From Acidimicrobiia bacterium (lineage in GTDB: Bacteria > Actinomycetota > Acidimicrobiia > Spongiisociales > ZC4RG35): 64,000 nucleotides of DNA. Shown piece after piece: positions 57,617-64,000 of the stretch (position 1 is the first letter of the stretch; each line of letters opens with the position of its first letter). A program made the translations under genes and the position numbers. The stretch spans positions 124,001 through 188,000 of the forward strand of contig PKRG01000002.1 in assembly GCA_017577575.1 (NCBI GenBank), given 5' to 3'. The notes beneath the pieces were generated by a model that did not search any database, was not told the origin of the DNA, and worked only from the letters and a program-made list of their open reading frames with translations.

Positions 57617-58197
57617 GCCCTCGGCTGGGACAGACCCCATCGCAGACGGTCGGACCCTACGTGTCCATGGCTTTCCCCCGCGAGGGGGACAACGTCCTGC
57701 CCGTGCCGGACGGTGGGGAGCGGATCGTGATCACTGGTGTCGTCTACGACGGCGACCGCAACCACATCGAAGACGCGGTGATCGAGACCTGGCAGGCCAA
57801 CCCCTACGGTCGCTACAACCATCCCGACGACACCCGGGAGGAGGTACCCCTCGACCCGACCTGGACGGGTTTCGCCCGGGCGATGACCGACTTCGAGACG
57901 GGCGCGTACCGCATCGAAACGGTGAAGCCCGGCCGGGTTCCGGACCTCGAGGGGGATTTCCAGGCACCCCACATCGCGGTGATCGTGCAGGGGCGGGGAA
58001 TGCTCAACCCTGTGTTCACCCGCATCTACTTCTCCGACGAGGAGGAGGCGAACGCCGACGACTTGGTGCTTCGTCAGGTTCCGGAGGCTCGCCGGCATAC
58101 GCTCATCGCCCAGTTGGAGCCCGGGTCCGACCCGAAGACATACCGGTTCGACATCAGATTCCAAGGCGACGACGAGACGGTGTTCTTCGACTTCTGA
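57613..58197 (+). CDS. pcaG: Protocatechuate 3,4-dioxygenase alpha subunit
   Basis: A 194-residue alpha subunit. TPSQTVGPYVSMAF is the conserved start, ETWQANPYGRYNHPDD mirrors the beta subunit's Tyr-containing loop, and DFQAPHIAVIVQGRGML is the equivalent of the iron-His strand. Here the second His is replaced, as expected for the non-metal subunit. It completes the dioxygenase with pcaH and is followed 13 bases later by pcaB. Confidence 0.95.
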   Translation: MSPRLGQTPSQTVGPYVSMAFPREGDNVLPVPDGGERIVITGVVYDGDRNHIEDAVIETWQANPYGRYNHPDDTREEVPLDPTWTGFARAMTDFETGAYRIETVKPGRVPDLEGDFQAPHIAVIVQGRGMLNPVFTRIYFSDEEEANADDLVLRQVPEARRHTLIAQLEPGSDPKTYRFDIRFQGDDETVFFDF

Positions 58198-58210
58198 CAG
58201 ACTCGGGTCG

Positions 58211-59323
58211 ATGACGTCCACTTCGTCTCTCTTCCCCGGCTTCTCCACGCCTGGCATCGACCGGGTCTGGTCGGCCGAGAGCCGGGTGAGAGCGATGCTG
58301 CGATTCGAGGAGGCGCTGGCTCTGGCACTCGCCGATGTCGGCGTCGCCCCCCGGGAAGAGGCCGAGGCGACAGCCGGTGCTTGCCGCACCGCCACCCCCG
58401 ACCCCGAGGCGGTCCTCGAGGCGACCTGGAAGCGGGGAACGCCGGTGGTGGCCCTGTTGGAGGCAGTCGGCGAGCGGCCATGGCTGCACTACGGGGCCAC
58501 CACCCAGGACACCGTCGACACGGCCCACATGCTCCTCGCCCGCCAGTCCCTCGACCTGCTCGACGAGGAGATCGTGGGGGTCTGCCGGGCACTCGTCGGA
58601 ATCTGTGACGACCACCGCGACCAGCCACACGTGGCCCGCACGTTCCTCGTGGCGGCGCAGCCCACGACGTTCGGCCGGCGGGCGGCGGGATGGCTCGACC
58701 CGCTTCTCGAGCACCTCGAAGGGATCCGGAGGGCCCGCCGGGGCCTCGCGGTCCAACTGGGCGGGCCGGTGGGCGACCGCACGGCCTACGGCGAGGCGGC
58801 GTTCGCCGTGGTCGCGGCGATGGCGGACCGTCTCGGGCTCTCCCCCACTCCTGTGGCGTGGCACGCGGACCGGAGCCGGATCTGGAACCTGGTCGAGGCG
58901 GTGGCAGCACCGGTCCGCAGCACCGCCAAGATCGCCCACGACCTGACGCTCTTGGCCGGTCTCGGCGAGGTCACGATGCGCGCCGGCGGGTCGTCGAGCA
59001 TGGCGGGAAAGCAGAATCCGATCGACGCCATGCGCGCCCTAGCGGCAGCTGAGGCATTCCGGGGAGCAGCGGCGATGATCACGGGGGCGGCGCCGGGCGA
59101 GCTCGACCGCGGGCTCGGCTCGTGGCATGTCGAGTGGTTCGCCCTGCCGCTCGTCTTCGGAACCGCCTCGGCGGTGTTCGAGGCGACGACAGCAGCCCTC
59201 GAATCACTGCAGGTAGATGCCGAGGTGATGGCAGCGGCGGTTCCGACCGGCGCGGAGTTGCCCGACGGAGCCGACGTGGACGCCGTCGTCGCCCGGTTCG
59301 ACCGACTGGTGGGAGGACCATGA
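58211..59323 (+). CDS. pcaB: 3-carboxy-cis,cis-muconate cycloisomerase
   Basis: Fumarase/argininosuccinate-lyase superfamily enzyme that closes 3-carboxymuconate to the muconolactone. FSTPGIDRVWSAESRVRAML is the family start, LHYGATTQDTVDTA the first active-site segment, and GSSSMAGKQNPIDA the signature loop. At 370 residues it lacks the C-terminal ~80 residues of the 450-residue Pseudomonas type, like the short Rhizobiales form. ATG at 58211; its stop overlaps pcaD. Confidence 0.93.
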   Translation: MTSTSSLFPGFSTPGIDRVWSAESRVRAMLRFEEALALALADVGVAPREEAEATAGACRTATPDPEAVLEATWKRGTPVVALLEAVGERPWLHYGATTQDTVDTAHMLLARQSLDLLDEEIVGVCRALVGICDDHRDQPHVARTFLVAAQPTTFGRRAAGWLDPLLEHLEGIRRARRGLAVQLGGPVGDRTAYGEAAFAVVAAMADRLGLSPTPVAWHADRSRIWNLVEAVAAPVRSTAKIAHDLTLLAGLGEVTMRAGGSSSMAGKQNPIDAMRALAAAEAFRGAAAMITGAAPGELDRGLGSWHVEWFALPLVFGTASAVFEATTAALESLQVDAEVMAAAVPTGAELPDGADVDAVVARFDRLVGGP

Positions 59324-60102
59324 GGACTACCGGAAGAACGGGGACGCTCAACTGGACGGACTCGGGCGGCGACGCCGAGCGGACGCTGGTGTTGGTGCAC
59401 TCGCTGGGCACCGCTTCGGCGCTGTGGATGCGGCAGATGGAGCCTTTTGGCCGGGTCCGCCGGGTGATCGCCGTCGACCTCCCGGGCCACGGCGCCTCCA
59501 CTGCCGACGACCACGAGTACACCCTCGACGAACTGGGCCGGGACGTGCTCGCCGTCTGCGACGACGCCGGCGTCGGGCGATTCGACTACTGCGGTATCTC
59601 GATCGGCGGCCAGATCGGCCTGTGGCTGGCACTCGAGGCACCCGAGCGGGTCGTGTCCCTAGTGGCGGCCTGCACGGCGGCGCGGATCGGAGACGCCGAC
59701 AAGTGGAGGGACCGCATCGACACGGTGCGCCAGCACGGCCTGGAAGGCCTCCTCGACACCGTCGTAGCCGGATGGTTCGGCCCGTCGTTCGCCGAGCGCG
59801 ACCCCGAGGCCCTGCGGGCGATCGAGACTGCCTTCACCTCCACCGACCCCGTTGGGTACGTCGGCTGCTGCGCGGCACTGCGCGACGCCGACCTCCGGGA
59901 CCGGGTCGGCCGCATCACCGCGCCCACACTCCTCGTGGCGGGATCCTTGGACGCCTCCACTCCGGTCGCGGACGCCGAGTTCCTGCACGAGCGCATTCCC
60001 AACAGCTCGTTGGCGGTGATACAGGACGCCGGCCACCTCGCCTGTCTCGACCGGCCGGAAGACTTCACCCGGGCGGTCATGGAAGCCTGGGCGGAGTGGT
60101 GA
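59320..60102 (+). CDS. pcaD: 3-oxoadipate enol-lactonase
   Basis: A 260-residue alpha/beta-hydrolase that opens the enol-lactone to beta-ketoadipate. The oxyanion-hole segment VLVHSLGTASALW, the nucleophile elbow GISIGGQIG, Asp in VAGSLDASTPV and His in QDAGHLACL form a complete triad. It is not fused to pcaC as in pcaL of other actinobacteria. ATG at 59320 overlaps the pcaB stop. Last catabolic gene before the transporter. Confidence 0.94.
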   Translation: MRTTGRTGTLNWTDSGGDAERTLVLVHSLGTASALWMRQMEPFGRVRRVIAVDLPGHGASTADDHEYTLDELGRDVLAVCDDAGVGRFDYCGISIGGQIGLWLALEAPERVVSLVAACTAARIGDADKWRDRIDTVRQHGLEGLLDTVVAGWFGPSFAERDPEALRAIETAFTSTDPVGYVGCCAALRDADLRDRVGRITAPTLLVAGSLDASTPVADAEFLHERIPNSSLAVIQDAGHLACLDRPEDFTRAVMEAWAEW

Positions 60103-60135
60103 TCGCCCCACCCGACCTCGGTGAATCGTTTTCAT

Positions 60136-60172
60136 TACACTCGCCCTAGTTCGTCCATCGCACGAACGTTCG
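60136..60172 (+). promoter_or_regulatory. livK promoter region with palindrome CGAACGTTCG
   Basis: A -10-like TACACT (60136-60141) is followed by the perfect 10-base palindrome CGAACGTTCG (60163-60172) and then the GAGGAGAACGAGG Shine-Dalgarno of livK. The palindrome uses the same GTTCG half-site as the IclR site at 53536. The transporter may thus be co-controlled with the pca genes. Confidence 0.5.
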
Positions 60173-60195
60173 GATAGCGGACGAGGAGAACGAGG

Positions 60196-61515
60196 ATGAT
60201 CCGCACACGCCGCAGGTGGAGGCTGGCCGTCTCGATCGGAGCACTGGTGCTCGTGGTGGGCGCCTGCGGAGACGGCGGCGGGGACGCATCGACGCCACCC
60301 GAGACGTCGGCGCCCGGCGCCACCGAAGCCGAGCCGACCGAAACGACCGCCTCCTCCGAGACGACGGCAACGGCCGGGACAGGAGACACCACCGCCGAAT
60401 CCGGAGAGCCGATCAAGATCGGCATGCTGACCGACATGTCGGTGACGTTCACCCAGTGGGGCGTGAACGTCAGAGACGGCATGCTCTTGGCCGCAGAGGA
60501 GATCAACGCCGCCGGCGGGGTGAACGGCCGGATGATCGAGATCGTCCAGGCCGACACGGAGAACGACGCCGAGGTGGGTGTCCAGGCCTTGGAGCGACTC
60601 GCCGAGGAGGGTGTGGTCGCCGTGGGCGGCATCGTCTCGAGCGGCGTGGCTGCGCCCGTGGCGCCCGTGGCCGAGGAGCTGCAGATCCCCACGTTCCTCG
60701 TCAAGGCCGGAACGGAGGCGGCGCTCACCAGGGACAGCCGGTTCGTGTTCCGCACCTGCCTGCCGGCGGCGCCGATGACCGCCCCGCCGCTCCTGCAGTA
60801 CGCTCAGGAGCAGGGACTCACCAACGTCGGCGTGATCATCGCCGACTACCCGTGGGGCCAGTCGTTCCGGGCCGCGGTGGAGCAGACCTTCGAGGGCTCC
60901 GGCGTCGACTACGGCGAGATCCAGGTGGCTCCGGTCCCGCCGGACACCGACTTCACCCCGTATGTGCGGGCGGTGGCCGACGCCGGCGCCGAGCTGCTCA
61001 TCGCCACCGGCCACCCGCCGGGCAACGCCCCCATCGTGGCGCTGGCCGCCGACCTGATCCCCGACGTCATCGTGACCGGGGCGTGGATTCCGCCGGACCT
61101 GGCCGTTGGCTCCCTGGCCGAGACCGCCATCGGGCGGTACGCCGACTTCTCCTGCGTCGACTACACCAGCGACGAGTACGCCGGGCTGGCGCGCCGGTAC
61201 CTGGAGTTCTCGGACAACGCCTTCATGTCCGACGACGCCGTCGCCGCCTACGGAATCGTCCAGATGGTGGCCGACGCAGTCGCCAACGTGGGTGACGACC
61301 CGGTGGCGATCGCCGAGTACCTCCACGGCCAGACCTACGACCTGGAGGGCTACGCCCATCCGATGAGCTGGACGGAGTGGGGCGAGCTGGCCGAATCCCG
61401 GCCCGTGTTCACCGTCATCAGCGAAGGCCCGGCCCCGGACGGGCTCAACGAAGCGGGCGACTGGTGGTTCGAGAAGCTCAGCCAGTCCGAGCCCCTCGAG
61501 CCATACGAGCCCTAG
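60196..61515 (+). CDS. livK: Branched-chain amino acid/aromatic-type ABC substrate-binding lipoprotein
   Basis: A 439-residue lipoprotein of the periplasmic-binding-protein type 1 (LivK/Peripla_BP_6) family. The signal peptide ends at the lipobox VVGAC (Cys24), a Thr/Ser/Glu-rich linker spans residues 30-70, and the binding domain starts at IKIGMLTDMSV. EEINAAGGVNGRMIEIV and the late DDAVAAYGIVQMVADA strand are typical. After the pca genes it is more likely to bind an aromatic acid than an amino acid; that is inference. First gene of the Liv operon. Confidence 0.88.
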   Translation: MIRTRRRWRLAVSIGALVLVVGACGDGGGDASTPPETSAPGATEAEPTETTASSETTATAGTGDTTAESGEPIKIGMLTDMSVTFTQWGVNVRDGMLLAAEEINAAGGVNGRMIEIVQADTENDAEVGVQALERLAEEGVVAVGGIVSSGVAAPVAPVAEELQIPTFLVKAGTEAALTRDSRFVFRTCLPAAPMTAPPLLQYAQEQGLTNVGVIIADYPWGQSFRAAVEQTFEGSGVDYGEIQVAPVPPDTDFTPYVRAVADAGAELLIATGHPPGNAPIVALAADLIPDVIVTGAWIPPDLAVGSLAETAIGRYADFSCVDYTSDEYAGLARRYLEFSDNAFMSDDAVAAYGIVQMVADAVANVGDDPVAIAEYLHGQTYDLEGYAHPMSWTEWGELAESRPVFTVISEGPAPDGLNEAGDWWFEKLSQSEPLEPYEP

Positions 61516-61522
61516 CCTCGAC

Positions 61523-62260
61523 GTGGCGCTGCTCGAACTGCACGAGGTGGGAAAGGCCTACGGTGGCCTCCCCGCAGTGGACGGCGTCAGTCTCGGGACC
61601 GGCGGGGGCGAGATCCTCGCCCTCGTCGGTCCCAACGGTGCCGGAAAGAGCACCCTGCTCAAGCTCGTGGTTGGTCTCGAGCGACCCAACCGGGGCCGGG
61701 TGATTCTCGACGGCCACGACATCACCGGGCGACCGCCACATCTCGTGCGCCGCATGGGTGTGGCAATGGTCCAGCAGACGCCCCGCTCCTTCCCGACGAT
61801 GACGGTGCGGGAGAACGTCGCGCTGGGGGCATTGTTCGGGCGCGACACGCCGCCGGACACCGACGAGGCCCTGGAGATCGCCGACGAAGCTCTCGCCTTC
61901 GTCGGTCTCGACGACCGCCGCCACGACACCGTCGGCGCTCTCAACCTCCACCAGCTCCGGTTCCTGGAGCTGGCTCGGGCGATCGCCGGCTCGCCCCGGC
62001 TGCTGCTGCTCGACGAGGTGATGGCCGGGCTCAACGACGCCGAGCTGGAGACCTCGATCGACATCGTCCGGGCGATCCGGGACCGTCACGACATCACGGT
62101 GGTGTGGGTGGAGCACGTGATGAAGGCGGTCATGGGCCTGGCGGAGCGGGTCGTGGTCCTCGACTTCGGCCGGATCCTCGCCGAGGGAAGCCCCGACCAG
62201 GTGATGAGGGACCCGGCGGTGGTGGAGGCCTACCTGGGCAAGGAGGATCTCGGTGCTTGA
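61523..62260 (+). CDS. livG: ABC transporter ATP-binding protein, LivG type
   Basis: A 245-residue ATPase. Walker A is VGPNGAGKSTLLK and Walker B LLLLDEVMAGL, with the H-loop in WVEHVM. The usual LSGGQ signature is replaced by NLHQLRFLELARA, weaker than in most LivG proteins. Starts at GTG 61523, 7 bases after livK. Pairs with LivF (62253) as the two ATPases of the Liv-type importer. Its stop overlaps livF. Confidence 0.9.
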   Translation: MALLELHEVGKAYGGLPAVDGVSLGTGGGEILALVGPNGAGKSTLLKLVVGLERPNRGRVILDGHDITGRPPHLVRRMGVAMVQQTPRSFPTMTVRENVALGALFGRDTPPDTDEALEIADEALAFVGLDDRRHDTVGALNLHQLRFLELARAIAGSPRLLLLDEVMAGLNDAELETSIDIVRAIRDRHDITVVWVEHVMKAVMGLAERVVVLDFGRILAEGSPDQVMRDPAVVEAYLGKEDLGA

Positions 62261-62951
62261 GGTGGAGGGCGTCTCCGCCGGGTACCGAGGCTCCGACGTC
62301 GTCCGCGACGTGTCGTTCCACGTCGACGAGGGCGAGACCGTGATGATCATCGGCTCCAACGGGGCCGGGAAGACGACGCTCTTCCGGGCGGTGTGCGGGC
62401 TGCTCCCTCCGTCGTCGGGCGAGGTCAGGTTCCTGGGAGAGGACATCACCGGCCTGCCGGCCCAGAAGGTGGTCCGCCGGGGCCTCGCCTTCGTGCCGGC
62501 AGAGCGCCACCTCTTTCCCCAGATGACGGTCGAAGAGAACCTGATGCTGGGTGCCTACCCGGAAAAGCCCGACCCGGACACCTTGGAGACGGTGCTCGAG
62601 CTCTTCCCCCGCCTCGGCGAGCGATTCCGCCAGCTGGCGGGGACCATGAGCGGCGGCGAGCAGCAGATGCTGGCGGTGGGCCGGGCCCTGATGTCACAGC
62701 CGCGGCTGCTCGTCCTCGACGAGCCGACCACGGGGCTGGCACCGATCGTCGCCCGCAACGCCTACGCCGCTCTCGAGCGGTTGCGGGAACAGGGCCTGAC
62801 GATTCTCGTCGCCGAACAGCAGGTGCCTCTCGCCCTGGCGGTCAGCGACCGCGGCTACGTGCTGGAGAACGGCGCCATCGGCCTCGCCGGCACGTCCGCC
62901 GAGTTGGCGTCCGACCCGCGCGTCCGGTCCGCCTATCTGGGGGTCGTATGA
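62253..62951 (+). CDS. livF: ABC transporter ATP-binding protein, LivF type
   Basis: A 232-residue ATPase. Walker A IIGSNGAGKTTL, signature MSGGEQQMLAV, Walker B RLLVLDEPTTGLAP and the H-loop-region AEQQVPLA are all canonical. GTG at 62253 overlaps livG by 8 bases. The LivF signature is intact where that of LivG is not, which keeps at least one composite ATP site functional. Confidence 0.94.
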   Translation: MLEVEGVSAGYRGSDVVRDVSFHVDEGETVMIIGSNGAGKTTLFRAVCGLLPPSSGEVRFLGEDITGLPAQKVVRRGLAFVPAERHLFPQMTVEENLMLGAYPEKPDPDTLETVLELFPRLGERFRQLAGTMSGGEQQMLAVGRALMSQPRLLVLDEPTTGLAPIVARNAYAALERLREQGLTILVAEQQVPLALAVSDRGYVLENGAIGLAGTSAELASDPRVRSAYLGVV

Positions 62952-63805
62952 CGGCGAGCATCCTCGACGGGATCGTTCTCGGACTGCAGTTCGGGGTCCT
63001 GGCCGCCGGGCTCACCCTGGTCTACGGCCTCGGCGGCGTCCTCAACCTGGCCTACGGCCAGATCGCCGTCGTGTCGGGCCTCGTCACGCTCTTGACCATG
63101 GAGGCGGGGGTACCGGCGGTGCCGGCGGCGCTGATCGGCCTCGTCGCGGGAGGGGCGCTGGGGCTCATCTTCGACCTGACGATCCTCCAGCCCGTCTACC
63201 GTCGTCACGGCGAGGCGAGGGTTCTGCTCAGCCTGCTCCTCACCCTGGGAGCCGCGTTCGTCATCGACGGCTACCTGAATTGGCGCTACCCGCTCCGAGG
63301 GCTCAACCTGCGGATCACCGGCGACCCGCTCGTCGTCTTCGGTGTCCGGATGCGGATGGGAAGCGTCGTGGCATCCGGGATCACGATCGTCGTCATCGGC
63401 GTCCTCTACTGGCTGTTCCGCTACACGCGCCTCGGCCGGGCCATCCGGTCCGTGATCCAGGACGAGGAAGGGTCGCGGCTCGTGGGCATCGACCCGCAGT
63501 TGATGATGCGGCTGATCCTCGTGTTGAGCGGGGTCCTGGCCGCCATCGTGGCGATCACCCGCTCGATGGTGGCCCCGGTGAACGTGCGCGCCGGGTTCTC
63601 TCTCACCGTGCTGGGCCTGATCGTGACCGTGGTCGGCGGCCTGGGAAGCATCCCCGGGGCGTTCCTCGCCGGGCTGGTGCTCGGGATAATCAACAGCGTC
63701 GCCAGCTCGTACATCGGCACGTTCCTGTCGCTGATCATCCTGCTGGTGGCGGCCGCGATCACGATCGTGATCCGCCCGACCGGGCTCTTGGGGGTGCGGG
63801 AGTGA
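62948..63805 (+). CDS. livH: ABC transporter permease, LivH type
   Basis: A 285-residue membrane permease with about eight helices. VYGLGGVLNLAYGQIAVVSG is the family's early segment, RAIRSVIQDEEGSRLVGID the conserved cytoplasmic loop that contacts the ATPases, and VVGGLGSIPGAFLAGLVLG the late one. ATG at 62948 overlaps livF (ATGA). Overlaps livM by 4 bases. Confidence 0.93.
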   Translation: MTASILDGIVLGLQFGVLAAGLTLVYGLGGVLNLAYGQIAVVSGLVTLLTMEAGVPAVPAALIGLVAGGALGLIFDLTILQPVYRRHGEARVLLSLLLTLGAAFVIDGYLNWRYPLRGLNLRITGDPLVVFGVRMRMGSVVASGITIVVIGVLYWLFRYTRLGRAIRSVIQDEEGSRLVGIDPQLMMRLILVLSGVLAAIVAITRSMVAPVNVRAGFSLTVLGLIVTVVGGLGSIPGAFLAGLVLGIINSVASSYIGTFLSLIILLVAAAITIVIRPTGLLGVRE

Positions 63806-64000
63806 GCGGCCGCGCCGTCGCCGCCGGGACGTCGCTCGTCGCCGGGGCCGAGACCCGCGTCTCCCGGTCGCTCCCGAGGCTGTTCGGGTCGATCGCCGCG
63901 GTGGGCGCGGTGTTGGCCGCGGTGCCGCTGTGGGTCGGCGACTCCCGGGTCAGGATGGGCGTGGCGATCCTCGGCCTGGCCTTCGCCTGCTACGCCATCG
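63802..64000 (+). CDS. livM: ABC transporter permease, LivM type (partial, 3' end off window)
   Basis: The first 66 residues only. The frame opens with GTG at 63802, overlapping the livH stop (GTGA), and encodes a hydrophilic N-terminal stretch of about 35 residues. A membrane helix (FGSIAAVGAVLAAVPLWV) follows and then VAILGLAFACYAI at the right edge, typical of LivM starts. Completes the Liv importer after livK, livG, livF and livH. The truncation is due to the window edge. Confidence 0.85.
   Translation, partial: MSGRAVAAGTSLVAGAETRVSRSLPRLFGSIAAVGAVLAAVPLWVGDSRVRMGVAILGLAFACYAI

Noticed and set aside
1..64000. CRISPR arrays, insertion sequences, prophage, integrase or attachment site at tRNA-Thr
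   Set aside because: No regular direct repeats, transposase or integrase domains were seen; the tRNA is flanked by housekeeping genes.

Overview
The window is dense, high-GC bacterial chromosome (about 70 % GC by eye) with actinobacterial signatures: a SigR/RsrA redox pair, the zincin_2-tilS-hpt block, topA near tmk/holB, two F420-type luciferase-like oxidoreductases, and many promoters placed for leaderless mRNAs. No phage, insertion sequence, CRISPR array or rRNA was seen. I infer an environmental member of Actinomycetota, possibly Acidimicrobiia; no marker gene here settles the class. No stretch over 300 bases lacks a gene.

Layout. 1-6.4 kb (minus strand): sensor kinase, hpt, tilS, a zincin_2 metallopeptidase, a small membrane protein, rsrA, sigR, tRNA-Thr, a PD-(D/E)XK nuclease-like gene and clpP, very tightly packed. 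6.5-7.2 kb: an AHSA1/ArsR pair with palindromic operators. 7.2-12.8 kb: holB, tmk and an MFS transporter, divergent from topA. 12.8-20.4 kb: scattered metabolic and hydrolase genes, including glycerate kinase and a cyclopropane-fatty-acyl-phospholipid synthase homologue.

20.2-27.3 kb is a general stress sigma-factor island. It holds a membrane SpoIIE-type phosphatase, an RsbW-like kinase, a STAS antagonist and a SigB/SigF-family sigma factor whose first ~115 residues are a degenerate copy of the RsbW-like ATPase fold. Four promoters in the same 6.5 kb share GTTTG-N13/14-CGGGTA, the known recognition pattern of SigF/SigB-type sigma factors. They lie before a small membrane protein, a DUF72/site-2-protease operon, a membrane protein and dps.

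27.3-42.2 kb is mixed: a frameshifted SIR2-like gene, an FAD-linked oxidase, a sensor kinase, a cupin, a DUF2786 protein, short-chain dehydrogenases, a tandemly duplicated lipoprotein, a second ArsR/AHSA1 pair, DUF488 and a PatB-type C-S lyase.

42.2-52.7 kb is an uncharacterised sugar or polyol catabolic cluster: deoC, ROK kinase, GntR regulator, SIS protein, two Gfo/Idh/MocA dehydrogenases, a TIM-barrel isomerase, an FAD oxidoreductase, a phosphotriesterase-family hydrolase and a GMC oxidoreductase. Three TTGTCTAGACAA-like palindromes at its control points suggest a local GntR regulon.

52.7 kb to the end is a protocatechuate/4-hydroxybenzoate module: an IclR regulator, a two-subunit CoA-transferase (pcaIJ-like), pobA, pcaC, pcaH, pcaG, pcaB and pcaD. 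It is followed by a branched-chain-amino-acid-type (Liv) ABC transporter that probably imports the aromatic substrate and runs off the right edge. The thiolase pcaF is not in the window.
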